Assembly: GCA_030323885.1 (NCBI GenBank)
Contig: JASIRB010001073.1
Location: forward strand, 39,961 to 103,960
From: Branchipolynoe longqiensis
Lineage: Eukaryota > Annelida > Polychaeta > Phyllodocida > Polynoidae
Direction: 5' to 3'
Length of the DNA: 64,000 bases
Position numbers and translations under genes: made by a program. The notes under the pieces were generated by a model. The model searched no databases and had not been told where the DNA came from. It saw only the letters and a program-made list of their open reading frames with translations. Each line of letters starts with the position of its first letter. Position 1 is the stretch's first letter. This document shows positions 41,666 through 51,853 of this stretch, one piece after another.

Positions 41666-42115
41666 AAACAAACAAGCAAACCTCACCTGTCCGAGGGGAG
41701 CGAAGTGGATTGACACCGGACTCTCGTAGGACTATAATTATGCCACTGCGACCTGGCACGTCCAGTCACTCACACCTGTGAACACGCCCCTACACCTGTT
41801 GACGCTGCGTTCACGTTCCTTCGATTCAATAAACTATAAGTAGAATTGGTCGTGTACTCCAATGACAATTGACATTCAACTGTGTCAAAGTCGTTTTTCA
41901 ACGACGGTAGAACTAAAAAAAACAGGTTCAGGTAAACAAAGAACTGTGAGAGTGTGTTGGGCATTTTACTTCGACTTTCTATTAAATGGGCCGTTTAGAA
42001 ATCGTTTGGAGATGCGTATACTTGTTGTTGTGTGTATCATGGAACTGTTCAATGGGGTATTGCAACTATTACAATTGTTTTATTTGGAGTCTCAAGAAGG
42101 TGTGGTAGTTACTAA
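41666..42115. other. Unassigned
   Basis: A 92-codon plus-strand frame (41862-42140) runs into the next transposon and has no recognisable domain. Nothing supported. Confidence 0.4.
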
Positions 42116-42720
42116 AGCTGTATTCACACGGGGAAGTTAAATCGATTCATATACATCGACTTGCCTAGTTCGACTCACATTTGCCGTGTGAATGCACGGC
42201 TGAGGCATTTTAGGGCTGAATCGCTTCATATAAATCGTTTAATGTAAAACGCTTCGCAAGGTGGTCTACAGGAACCGATCTACGCTGAATCGTTTTATTT
42301 ATGACATCACACTCATGTGCAGTCGAGGGAAATGTGACGGTCGAGACCTGAGTGTGTTGAATTTCCGTCAAATTTGCTTTATGAACCTGCTAGAGGTGCA
42401 CATATATTTTTTTCATCATTTATTTTTAAGGTTTCACTGCCCAGCAGAAGTTTTGACTGTTCCAAACCAATACGATTCAGTCCATACATATCTAGGTCGA
42501 ACCCACACTCTCTCGGCCGACGTCAATGAACCCAAACTGGCGCTGGTTAGTCTGGACTTGCTCATGTGCAGATATCCACTTCCGCCTTAAACCTCCCTAA
42601 GTACTGCCTGTGTGAATGCGACACACTCTGAAACTCAGCCCGTGTGAATGCGCGCCTAGATCGCTTCATATAAATCGCCTTCTGTAGATCGCCTTAGATT
42701 TTGCCCGTGTGAATACAGCT
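42116..42720. mobile_element. PIF/Harbinger-like non-autonomous TIR element
   Basis: Inverted ends AGCTGTATTCACACGGG and CCCGTGTGAATACAGCT are a perfect 17-bp match, flanked on both sides by TAA (42113-42115 and 42721-42723), the 3-bp TWA duplication typical of PIF/Harbinger. Subterminal ATCGCTTCATATAAATCG repeats (42220 and 42660) and GTGTGAATGC motifs may be transposase sites. No transposase ORF in 605 bp. Confidence 0.85.
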
Positions 42721-42723
42721 TAA

Positions 42724-43077
42724 CATTGACAATAAAATGCGTCATTCTATGAAACTAATTACCACACAATTGATTTCCATGTTACCATGGTGACAATTAA
42801 TTCTTTCTCTATGTTGGTAGCATGTCAAATAGTTATTGTTGCCTTTGTGTGTTAAATAATAAATAAATAATAAAACATTTATATAGCACCCGATCCAGCA
42901 AGCCATTCTCACGCGCTTTACATAACAAACAAATATACAGGAAAATAAATTTCACCTAGTTAAAAGCAGTATGCTGGCATTACTACATGCATTTAATCTA
43001 TCCCACAAAATGTACCAACTCTTAGATGTATCACTCTTAGATGTTGTAAGGACGTAAAACTCCATCAACAACTACTC
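42724..43077. other. Mostly unassigned, with SINE-like fragments
   Basis: 42855-42925 (AATAAATAATAAAACATTTA, TCTCACGCGCTTTACATAAC) resembles a widespread invertebrate repeat end. 43032-43075 is a diverged SINE-A tail (CTTAGATGTTGTAAGGACGT, AACTCCATCAACAAC). Confidence 0.5.
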
Positions 43078-43130
43078 ATCATCATCGTCGTCAATTATCG
43101 TTATCATCATCATCATCATCATCATCGTTG
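43078..43130. repeat. (CAT)n microsatellite
   Basis: CATCATCGTCGTCAATTATCG then (CAT)n. Confidence 0.93.
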
Positions 43131-43159
43131 CTCATACCCCCACGTTCACCTCTATCCCG

Positions 43160-43560
43160 CCCCGGCCGTCAGTTCACCCCCGTGTCCCCCCCCCCCCCAC
43201 TCACACACTTACACCCACTCGTCCCACCCACTCAAACCCAGCTGCGCTTTCGAACGCCGTCACGTGGTCTGTGGTTAGCCGTGATGCTTCCTTTCCGCAT
43301 GAACGCGCGCGTTCCCACCCTCTCACTACTCACCCCCTCTGAGAATCTGAGGCATCCTCCCCCCCCCCCCTCCCCCAACTCCCGTCCACCCCTCCTCCCG
43401 CCCCTGCTGCCGCATCTCCCGCCCCGTCTCCCCGCGTCCCACCTTGTACACACACACGCACACACACACGCCCCATCTGGAACACTTCGTCTCCTCATTC
43501 CCCACTTCTCCACCTCCCGCCTCTTGTGCTCCGCCTACCCACATCTTATCCACCACCCCT
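43160..43560. repeat. C-rich mixed tract
   Basis: C-rich with a non-repetitive CpG-rich island at 43240-43330 and a short CA repeat at 43448-43470. Confidence 0.75.
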
Positions 43561-44328
43561 CCTTCCGCCTGCCACACCCCACCTGACACCGCCCACACCC
43601 CACCTGCCACAGCCCACACCCCACCTACCACAGCCCACACCCCACCTGCCACAACCCACACCCACCTGCCATAACCCACCTGCCACAACCCCCAGCCCAC
43701 CTGCCACAGCCCACACCCCACCTGTCACAACCCACACCCCACCTGCCACAGCCCACACCCCACCTGCCACAACCCACACCCCACCTGCCACAACCCACAC
43801 CCCACCTGCCACAGCCCACACCCCACCTGCCACAACCCACCTCGCGCACACCCCACATTAACACCCTACCTCCCACACCCTTCCTCCCACACCCCACCTC
43901 CGCCTCCCCACCTCCCTCACCCCTCTCGCTCCATGCTTCTCCACACCCAGTCTTCTGCACTCCGCCTCCTACACCTTCCAGAAGCTACCTCCCCACACCC
44001 CACCTCCCACCACACACCCCACCTCCTCCCACCACACCTCCCACTCCACCTCCCACACCCCACCTCCCACATCTCACACCTGCCTCCAACAACCCAGCTG
44101 CCACACCCGACCTCCCACATCCCACCTCCCACACCCCACTTCCCACACCCCACTTCCCACACCCTACTTCCCACACCCTACTTCCCACACCCCACTTCCC
44201 CACACTCCGCCTCACACCACACTCCACGCACCCCACCTCCTCACACTCCACCTCCCACACCCCGCTTCCCACCTCCCACAACCTACATTCCCACACCCCA
44301 CCTCGCACTTGACACCACACACCACATT
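43561..44328. repeat. 22-bp minisatellite (CCCCACCTGCCACAGCCCACAC)
   Basis: Units of ~22 bp to 43850, then related CCCCACCTCCCACAC units of 11-15 bp to the SINE-C insertion. Pro/Thr/His-rich and Gly/Val/Trp-rich frames are compositional. Confidence 0.94.
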
Positions 44329-44622
44329 TGGTGTTCTCTGTGATGGAGTGGTTAGACTGTCTGACTTTTTTCTAGGTTGGACTCCTAATCTGAAGGTTGG
44401 TGGTTCGATTCCCCATGCCCCCACCTCTGCCAATTTGGATTTCCACTGCTGTGTATACCTTGCAGTGTCATCAAAGGCCAGTTGCTCTCATACCATGTCT
44501 ATGTGGTGTGGGAGGTTAAACATCCCTTGGGTCGGTAAAAGTGTAGGTTCAGGCTTTCTATCAACAAAGTGTCTAATGGTGAAAACAAGTCTATTCAGAC
44601 TTATCGATGATAGGCAGTATAA
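44329..44622 (+). mobile_element. SINE-C, full length with 5-bp TSD
   Basis: TGGTGTTCTCTGTGATGGAG to GATAGGCAGTATAA, flanked by ACATT (44324-44328 and 44623-44627). It is inserted in a C-rich minisatellite that resumes at 44628. Matches 13788-14088 throughout. Confidence 0.88.
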
Positions 44623-44627
44623 ACATT

Positions 44628-45165
44628 CAACCACACACCCCATCTCCTCACACTCCACCTCCTCACACTCCAACTCCCACACCCAGCTTCCCACCTCCGA
44701 CACTCGCCTCCCACACCCCACCTCCCATCTCCCACAGCCCGCCTCCCACACCCCGCCTCCCACACCCCGCCTCCCACACCCCGCCTCCCACACTCATCTA
44801 CCTGCATGGCTCCGCACACCCCATACCCCACAACCCACCTCCCAAACAACACCTCCCCACACCCCGTCTCCCAGTGCATACCTCCTACACCACCCCTCCC
44901 ACCCCGACTCCTACACCCCACCCCCCACACCCATCACCCTACAGCCCCATCACCACACACCCATCACCCTATCCCCCATCACCCCACACCCTATACCCCA
45001 TACCCTATCTCAACACCCCACCTCCACACCACCTCTCCCTCCGTGCCTCTCCACTCCCCCCCCCTCCCCCCACTCCACTTCCCCCACACCCCCTCCCCCC
45101 CTCCCCCCCTCTCCCCTCCCCCTCTACCTCCCCTCCCCCTCCCCGTCCCCCCGATCCATCATGCG
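44628..45165. repeat. C-rich minisatellite, continued
   Basis: CCTCCCACACCCCGCCTCCC and CCATCACCCCACACCC units, then CCCCCTCCCC to 45165. Confidence 0.93.
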
Positions 45166-45400
45166 TGCCGCCCCGTCCCACCGGCACTCAGTCATCGTCG
45201 CGCGACAACCCGCTGGTCTCGCAGGGTCAAGCGCAGCGCGACATGCCGGCTGGACCGCCTCTTCTCCCGCCATATATTTTCATTTGGCCGTCGCTATGAC
45301 GTATTCAATATGGCCGACTGGTCACTTCCGGTTCCGGCAGACATACATATCAAACGTTTTCACTGCTATCCAAGCGTTGGGGGTTGCGAAGTTGGGGGGG
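45166..45400. promoter_or_regulatory. CpG-rich, promoter-like patch
   Basis: Unique CpG-rich sequence containing CGCTATGACGTA (CRE-like), CAATATGGCCGAC (YY1-like ATGGCCG) and CACTTCCGGTTCC (ETS/GABP-like) within 45290-45335. Such clustering is seen in TATA-less housekeeping promoters. It lies about 1.1 kb upstream of the PKD exon on the same strand, but that exon is internal, so a link is not shown. Confidence 0.4.
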
Positions 45401-45772
45401 GGGTGCGGTCAGGGAGATAACCATGGGCTTGTAGTGGGTGGGTGGGTGGGTGCGGGGGTGGAGTTGGTGGGTGTGTGGGGGTATTGTGGGTATTGTGGGG
45501 AGTTAACTGGGGTGGCGAGTGGTTGTTATAGGTAATAAATAGATGTAGAAGCTATTGCAGTTAGACCTATGTTTGTGTTCGCCTATACAATGATGCTTCG
45601 AATGGAACCTGGTGTAACATAGTGTGACGTGGTATAACATGTGACCTAGTTTAACAAAGTGACCTCATTTATCATGGAGTTACTACACGTGACCTACATA
45701 GAAGGCTCCTTCGTTAGGTCCAGCCGATCTTGATCATTTTGCTATTAAACTCACAGGTTCATTTATATTCCC
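45401..45772. other. G-rich then unassigned
   Basis: G-rich to 45520. 45610-45700 has short direct repeats of GTGACCT and TAACATRGTG. No gene. Confidence 0.45.
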
Positions 45773-45826
45773 GCCCTGATATGACCTTAGCTATTGCCAG
45801 GACGTAAAACTCCAACAGCCAACCAA
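45773..45826 (+). mobile_element. SINE-A 3' tail only
   Basis: CGCCCTGATATGACCTTAGC to CTCCAACAGCCAACC. The flanks TTCATTTATATTC and ATCATTCATATTC could be a diverged TSD. Confidence 0.88.
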
Positions 45827-45928
45827 ATCATTCATATTCTTTTTAAATTAATCTGATTATCCTTTGCTTGTTATTCAATTACTACCATGCATTTTGTGAT
45901 ATTTTTTTAAGTACACTTCATGCTTGTA

Positions 45929-46272
45929 TTAAGGTTGCCTTGTTCGATGGTTTTGAGTTTCAGAAATTTTTCTTAGATAAATATATTATCTTAATTGTTT
46001 TAATCTACCTTTCTTTATTTAGAAGTAACTTTTATTTTAAATGGCTAACTTTTGAGATATTTGAAGTGGAAATACGGTAAATTAATCTTGGCAAGCACGC
46101 CAAAAACTCTGACACCATAGGCTTCTGCAATAACATATTCTAATAAATGTCTACTATGTGGCAACACATGCTTAATAAGTGCATTAGTATCTTAGTTAGA
46201 TATGTAGAATCAAATCTAGATAATTGTTTTGGCTTTGAAAAATGTATGCTTCATAGGACTATGCAGCTTTAA
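45929..46272 (+). mobile_element. MITE-T copy
   Basis: TTAAGGTTGCCTTGTTCGAT to CATAGGACTATGCAGCTTTAA with a full interior. It ends ~150 bp upstream of the PKD exon, so it is intronic if the exon is real. Confidence 0.87.
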
Positions 46273-46409
46273 GGCATGGCCCATGTTCTCTTCCTTTAAT
46301 CTAAAACATTAAACACTTGGATTTATCTCGTCACAATATCTATCACACATCAGAAGATGAACTATACAAAATAAACCTATTATTAACATGCATCCTATTT
46401 CATTTCCAC

Positions 46410-46423
46410 TCTTTGTCGTCCAG
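46410..46423 (+). promoter_or_regulatory. Splice acceptor of the PKD exon
   Basis: CTCTTTGTCGTCCAG follows a pyrimidine-rich CCTATTTCATTTCCA stretch and sets the exon start at ATTGCTGTC. Confidence 0.75.
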
Positions 46424-47714
46424 ATTGCTGTCAAGCGGGAGTTGAATGACTTGACCTTGACCTTGGAGGAAAACCAGCCCAACGTAACCACTGCGGGGTC
46501 TTCCATCGGCTTCAGGTTCTCCATGGTAACGACAGACCGCCAGGACACCCACCTGGAGGTGAACTTCGGCGACGGTGATATCCAGAGGTACCTGATCACA
46601 GACGAGCACGGCAGGTACTTGGGGCTGCTCCAGGGTGCCTCGGATCAGGTGGCCCTGAGGGCTGACTACGGCACAGGATCCTGCGTCCTCCAGCTGGCCA
46701 TCGATCACACCTACGTCAGGCAGAGCGACGGCTATGCAGTGACAGCGGTCGCATGGAATGCGAACAGCAACATCACAGCGAGCCTCCAGCGGCCAGTTGT
46801 GGTTCAGATCCGGGTCGTGGTTGCGCGCGTCGCCGGAGTGCGGGACGCGCTGGTCGAAGTCGAGTGCACGTTCACCGTCGAGTTCAACGGGGTAACGCCG
46901 CTCGGTGTGGAGTACACCTGGTGGGTGATGTCACCCAGCGGGAAGTTCGAGACCGTTACGACGGCTCTGGTGAATGAGCTCCACTATGAGTTCCAGCAGC
47001 GGGGTGCATATGAAGTCCGGCTCACCGCAAGCAACATTGTCAACACCGATTCGCACAGCTTCATGGTGCAGGTCCACCAGCCAATCAGGGGCCTCGAAGT
47101 GCATCTGCTCTACGGGGGACGCTTCCTGATCGCCACGGGGGACCGGCTCAGCTTCCGGGCCAGCGTCTCTTCGGGCAGCAGTCTGCAGTTTGAGTGGGAC
47201 TTCAGTGATGAGGATGAGGACGAGAGCGTGACTGACGTCAGCGCGTTCGTTATGGACGATGAGTTGACGTCATCAGCGAATCACACGTTCAGTAAGAGCG
47301 GGAGATATTCAGTGCACGTTGTAGCTTTTAATGCTCATGACACAAAATCGGTGACACTCTCCATGATAATCGTCGCTCAAGACCCTATCGAGACACTCCG
47401 CGTGACGTCAGACGAACCGACATTGCTGAACACGTCGACCGTCGTCACGGCCATCGCCAAAGGCGGAAGTGACGTAAACCTCATTCTGAAGTATGACTCG
47501 ACGCGGATTGAGCGAAACAACACCCACAGTGCTAACTGGTCGGTGGTTTTGAAGCTCGGCGTGACGAAACTGAACGTCATCGCCTACAACGGCGTGTCCC
47601 GAAAGTCGCAGATGACACTTGTAGAAGTGCAGCAGGAAGTGGGCGAAGTGCGCGTCATCACCAAAGTCGACCTAGTTCTCGGGGAAAGTGCCACATTCAT
47701 CGCCTTACAAGAAA
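46424..47714 (+). CDS. Internal exon of a PKD-repeat (polycystin/REJ-like) protein
   Basis: A 1291-bp exon coding for ~430 residues. The acceptor is a pyrimidine-rich CTTTGTCGTCCAG ending at 46423; the donor is GAAA|GTAAGT at 47715. Entry phase 0, exit phase 1. The frame is open 46388-47812, but residues outside these sites look intronic. Tandem PKD-type beta-sandwich domains: 1 (residues ~1-130; VNFGDGD, then IDHTYVRQSDGYAVTAVAWN), 2 (~131-225; YTWWV, then YEFQQRGAYEVRLTASN), 3 (~226-330; FEWDFSDED, then NHTFSKSGRYSVHVVAFNAH), 4 (~331-412; less canonical), and the start of a fifth. Several N-glycosylation sequons (NVT, NIT, NHT, NTS, NNT, NWS) fit an extracellular segment. PKD repeats are adhesive ectodomains of polycystin-1-type and REJ proteins. 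No transmembrane, GAIN/GPS or PLAT part is in the window, and no neighbouring exon was recognised. It could be another PKD-domain surface protein or an isolated pseudogenic exon. GC-rich codon use contrasts with the AT-rich flanks. Confidence 0.85.
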
Positions 47715-47720
47715 GTAAGT
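47712..47720 (+). promoter_or_regulatory. Splice donor of the PKD exon
   Basis: AAAGTAAGT is a near-perfect donor. After it codon composition changes at once to AT-rich, and the frame meets a stop at 47810. Confidence 0.8.
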
Positions 47721-47950
47721 CAGCAGCTATAATTGAAAGACATGATTTCACACCCGCAGCAGTTCAAGTGGATGAGATAAGTGAATTTAAGCCGATCAAA
47801 GCCGAAGGCTGAAATCATTCTACTTACCCATCAGGGTTATTAGAATTCCTGCAGGTGTTTACAATTGTGTCTTCCATTCCGTATTGCACATGTATAGATA
47901 TATTTTTTTAATTTACTGTGGAACTAAATTCTAGTGGTTTCATATGGTAA
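47721..47950. other. Intron start, unassigned
   Basis: AT-rich sequence downstream of the donor. Nothing else recognised. Confidence 0.5.
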
Positions 47951-47960
47951 TCATCTTCAC

Positions 47961-47998
<38 letters not shown>

Positions 47999-48135
47999 AT
48001 CCCTTAACTGCTAGAGTCATTGGGGAACCCACAGGTGACTTTGCAACCAGCTTTTTCTCCATTTTCCGCTGTTCACCACTGTCCACTGGGACTTGCCAAT
48101 TTCCAGGTCTGTCCATTCCCTGGTGTTGTTTAAAA
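47951..48135 (-). mobile_element. LINE 3' end with (GAT)n tail, minus strand
   Basis: (ATC)n at 47958-48000, then CTTAACTGCTAGAGTCATTG and TTGCAACCAGCTTTTTCTCC. The minus strand gives NSGKWRKSWLQSH-like codons, typical of LINE C-termini. 62717-62900 is a second copy. Confidence 0.7.
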
Positions 48136-48735
48136 AAAATCCTTTTCCATTGTATCCGCTTTTACAATGACTTGCAAGATGATTTTGGCGAGACCTGATG
48201 AACAGGAAATATTACTAAGCTATTGGAACGAGGCCCACTCAATATGATTCTGGTAAAAAAGTGTTTTATTATGGGGCCCAACTACTACACTGGCTGTGCA
48301 CGGCAAGGTGCCTGCTTCGGCTGCCAGTGGCACCATACATACATATACTACATAGACGACTGCAGTTTGCATCTCTTTACAATTATCAGGAGATCTGTGT
48401 GGTCTAATTCCTTGCTAGATTTTGGCATGGTCTTGGTCATTCGTAACATGGTCTTTGTATGCTCTTGCAATAGCACCCCATTTCTAGCGTTTGTATTATT
48501 CCTTTGGAGCTCTGTTGTGAGGGTTCATGATTCATGTGGATGGCCGTGATATTCAACTGAACACACGAGACCCTTGTAGCAAACAGGTGCAATAAATTGC
48601 TTTTTAAACAGGAAAAAAAACATGTCTCGATTTGTAACGGATAGCGTTTAAACAAATTGTACACCCGTTTATTAAATATGAGGAACTCTTTTAATTCCCA
48701 CAGTTTTTTCAATGATGCTTCTCTTGTTTGACTTT
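48136..48735. other. Unassigned, intronic if the PKD gene continues
   Basis: A 108-codon plus-strand frame (48223-48549) is Cys/Phe-rich, without domain or splice context. No gene supported. Confidence 0.45.
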
Positions 48736-48928
48736 CTGTATATATATCAAATTTCAGTGGTACAGTGAGTGAAAGCAACGGCCGATGAGGCGTGGGCGAG
48801 CAGGTGGCGCCACATGCTCAGGTCATGAGGAACTAGTAGATGCCCTAATGAGTAGGTGACCAGCCGATGACTTAGTGGCTGGGGAGTAGATGAAGCTTCC
48901 AGCTTATTATACTTGTGTAATGGCTTAT

Positions 48929-49834
48929 CATCATCATCATGCTGTCGGTCGCGATGCGACAAAGACTGCTTTCATTACTTGACTGCCGCTTTCCATTTAG
49001 CTCTCTGCTGTGAGAGTTGCGTCCATGAGTCGGTCTTAATGTCTCTCAGCTTCAGGTTTCTCTTGATGGTATCTTTGAACTGGAGACGGGGGCGCCCTCT
49101 CTTTCTGTAGCCAGAAGACAGTTGAGAATAGAGGATCTGCTTTGGTAGCCTGTCTGATGACATCCTCATGAGGTGTCCAGTCCACCGGAGATTCTTTTTG
49201 ATCAGAAGATCTTCCATAGAGGGCAGCCCCATCCGTTCGAGTATTTCCTTATTCGTCACTTTGTCCTTCCAGGTTAGCCTCATGATTGAACGCAGATGTC
49301 GCATCATGAAGGCATGCAGCTTTTTCACCTGCTGTCTGTACACTGTCCAGGCCTCGGCTCCATATAGTAGGGTGGATAGCACGATTGCGCGGTAGATCTT
49401 ACCTTTGACCCGAATGGACACATGGTGGTTGTTCCAGAGTCTCTGGCGTAGTCGGCCTAAAGACGCGATAGCCTTGGCCATCTTCCTCTGTATCTCAGCA
49501 TCAATGCGTCCATCACTTGATATAGTGCTTCCGAGATAGATGAATTCCGGAACAGAGTTCAGCTTGTTTCGTCAACCATGATCTCCTCCTCGGGTTCCTG
49601 TAGAGTTGGGTTGGTACAGCACCTCCGTCTTCTTGATGTTGATTTTCAGGCCAAACTTCTTTGATGCATCGGAGAAAGCGTCCACTATTTTCTGGGTCTC
49701 TTCAGCAGAGTGGGCAACCATCTGCGAATAGTAGCTCTCTCACCAGTATCTGAGTAGTCTTGGTCTTCGCTCTGAAGTGTGCGACATTGAATAGGTCAGC
49801 GCTCTGTCTGGACTGTATATAGATGCCATCCCCC
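48929..49834 (-). pseudogene. LINE (RTE-like) reverse transcriptase fragment with 9-bp TSD
   Basis: A 906-bp, 5'-truncated LINE between two perfect ATGGCTTAT copies (48920-48928 and 49835-49843). On the minus strand the region near 49740 reads RELLFADG, a damaged form of the reverse transcriptase FADD catalytic box. After frameshifts and stops there is an open frame of 168 codons (49481-48975) with MAKAIASLGRLRQRLW, VLSTLLYGAEAWT, MRHLRSIMRLTWKDKV and LRWTGHLMRMSSDRLPKQIL. It ends in TQLSQQRAKWKAAVK, followed by a short 3' UTR with TGTCGCATCGCGACCGACAG and a (GAT)n tail. These are the usual blocks downstream of the RT palm in RTE-related LINEs (clade by recall). It cannot make an active enzyme. 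The related copies at 26349 and 63385 show that the family has been active here repeatedly. Confidence 0.88.
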
Positions 49835-49846
49835 ATGGCTTATACA

Positions 49847-49850
<4 letters not shown>

Positions 49851-49890
<40 letters not shown>

Positions 49891-49923
49891 CATATATATA
49901 TATATACAGCATATATATATACA

Positions 49924-49958
<35 letters not shown>
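49851..49958. repeat. (TA)n microsatellite with CAGC interruptions
   Basis: TATATATA blocks separated by ACAGCATATA. Confidence 0.97.
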
Positions 49959-49960
<2 letters not shown>

Positions 49961-49961
<1 letters not shown>

Positions 49962-50267
49962 GCCCAAGTGACGAAGCTGCGCCCTTGACATCCTCCCACA
50001 CATAAAGCCATTTTATTCTCCACTTTACTCTGGCCTCATTTGTACCTTTATTGAGCCAGCTCGGAATAGACCGGAAGTTGCAGTTGACCGCTGGGAGTTG
50101 GAGGTGACCGGAAGTGTGCCGGATTGGCGATCGTTTAGTATGTGCCGTCAGCGATGGTGATGAGGGAAGGGATAATTTAATGACCTAGGTGGGTGTGGGT
50201 GGTGGGTGGTGGGTGACGGATTGGGGTAAGCGTGAGGCAGTAGGTCAGGACTGTCGACATCTTGGAT
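49961..50267. other. Unassigned
   Basis: Contains CCGGAAGT twice (50070 and 50109; ETS-like) and a GGTGGGTGGTGGGTG run. No gene seen. Confidence 0.35.
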
Positions 50268-50582
50268 CAGGGATGAAAGATCTCCGCGATTCCGCGGATT
50301 TCCGAGATTTTTCAATCCCGCAGCACTATCAGCGTATACTAATATGTGGTGCAGGCGCTCCAGGACTATCAGCGTATACTACTAATAAATGCTCCAAGCG
50401 CCACAGCACTATGATCAGCGTACACTAATAATACATGCTTCAAATGGTGTAGCACTATCAGCATATACCAAGATATATGAAACCCGACTTCCGGGAATTT
50501 TCCATGATTCCCTGACAGTGCTAAACCTATGGGAGAATATCAGCATTTCCGCTTTTTTTCCTGGAGGCCAATTTCATCCCTG
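50268..50582. mobile_element. hAT-like MITE with internal tandem repeats
   Basis: Left end CAGGGATGAAAGATCTCCG and right end, reverse-complemented, CAGGGATGAAATTGGCCTCC. It is flanked by TTGGAT on both sides (50262-50267 and 50583-50588). CAGGGATG ends are usual for hAT. The interior has four copies of GCACTATCAGCGTATACTAA at ~50-bp spacing. A second left end lies at 53668-53688. Confidence 0.8.
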
Positions 50583-50616
50583 TTGGATATGAACCGGTGA
50601 AATTAGCTCAGAAGGT

Positions 50617-51278
50617 TGTTGGTTGGTTGTTGGAGTATTACGTCCTGGCAACATCTAAGGTCATATCAGGACGGATACCGACTTGTGACAGTGCACACTC
50701 ATGGTGACTTTATAGTGATGTCCCAGTAAAACAAGAAAACATTTTAGCCTTTTTGATGGCAGCTGGACTGTACCACCTCATATAGTTTACTAAATAAATT
50801 CTATCAATTATTAATAAACTTTTCTTTTTCTATGGGAATTTGTTTCCCTTGACCACAAATATATGACTGTGAGCTTTCTAATTTAATGAGTATCTATTGG
50901 CACATCATTGATTGTCTGCTTTTACATGTAAAAGCGATGGTTTGAACAAAAAACAAACATTTCTCGCCGTGAATATGGCCTATGCTGCTGACATGGTGTA
51001 AAGCAACCACCAATCAATCAATCAAACCCAGTTGGAGGCCAGGCCAACAGCACCATGACCTGATTAAGTGATATTCTACTCAGTCACATCATCCTGACAC
51101 TGAGTCAACCAGTTTTTGGTCTATCCTAATAATACCGAGCACCAGGCTAGGAAGCGATAGGTATGAATTTTTAAGCCATTGGTTTGACTCGACCAGAGTT
51201 TGAACCCATGGGTTCGAATCCCATGATCTACCAAAACGGGAGACCGACCCTCAACTTATTCGGCCATCTCGTCTGGTC
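50617..51278 (-). mobile_element. SINE-A split by a 299-bp insertion; 12-bp TSD
   Basis: Flanked by AGCTCAGAAGGT (50605-50616) and AGCCCAGAAGGT (51279-51290). The tail half is 50617-50727 and the head half 51027-51278. Joined, they give one full SINE-A. Confidence 0.93.
50728..51026 (+). mobile_element. Retroelement nested in SINE-A, CAATCAATCA tail
   Basis: Flanked by CCCAGT (50722-50727 and 51027-51032). The last 65 bp (CTCGCCGTGAATATGGCCTA, GGTGTAAAGCAACCACCAAT) match 16238-16312. The rest is AT-rich without an ORF. Confidence 0.75.
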
Positions 51279-51389
51279 AGCCCAGAAGGTAATTAACTGA
51301 CATACATTGATCAAGCGGGGGGAACATTTCATTTGAAGACACTTTTTTGTTGTTCGTAAATATGTTTATTCATCTGAAATTACAATTCC

Positions 51390-51590
51390 CTCCTTATCTC
51401 ACACTTAAATCCCGCCTTATATTACACTAAATTACCGCCTTATCTCACACTTAATTACATCCGTATCTCACACTTAATTACATCCGTATCTCACACTTAT
51501 TTAACGCCTTATATTAAGTTAATTATCACCTTATCTCACACTTAATTACCGCCTTATATTAAGTTAATTGTCACCTTATCTCACAATTAA
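51390..51590. repeat. Tandem CTTATCTCACACTTAATTAC repeat
   Basis: Eight or so units of 23-35 bp built on CCTTATCTCACACTTAATTA and TATATTAAGTTAATT. Similar remnants continue after the SINE-C fragment (51720-51790). Confidence 0.88.
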
Positions 51591-51591
51591 T

Positions 51592-51716
51592 TTCCTCGGT
51601 GGAAATCCAAATTGGCAGAGATGAGGGCATGGGGAATCGAACCGCCGACCCTCAGATTAGGAGTCTGACCTAGAAAAAAGTCAGACACTCTAACCACTCC
51701 GCCACAGAGAATGCCA
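51592..51716 (-). mobile_element. SINE-C head fragment
   Basis: Reverse complement of the tRNA-like head: GGGGAATCGAACCGCCGACC, GGAGTCTGACCTAG and CACTCTAACCACTCCGCCAC. Confidence 0.85.
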
Positions 51717-51853
51717 ATTACTGTACCATGTCGATTTAATCACATTACCCTCTCCTTTAATTATCGCCTTATCTGACAAATTTCTTTCACTCCGCTATCT
51801 CATACATCTCTCCGCCTTTAATCACCCCTCCCACATCCGCCATCTCCACTAGG

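Larger units (their letters stand above)
48740..49960. mobile_element. TA-element interrupted by a LINE
   Basis: TATATATATCAAATTTCAGTGG, GGTGGCGCCACATGCTCAGG and TTATTATACTTGTGTAATGG precede the LINE. CTTATACAGCATATATATAT follows it and continues into (TA)n at 49851-49958. Joined across the LINE, it matches 23651-23950. Confidence 0.65.

Noticed and set aside
41862..42140. 92-codon frame before the Harbinger-like element
   Set aside because: It reads into the transposon TIR and has no recognisable features.
44309..45535. 408-codon frame crossing SINE-C and C-rich arrays
   Set aside because: It begins in a SINE, passes through minisatellites and has no conserved segment.
48223..48549. 108-codon Cys/Phe-rich frame
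   Set aside because: No domain, no splice context, ordinary length for a chance frame in AT-rich DNA.
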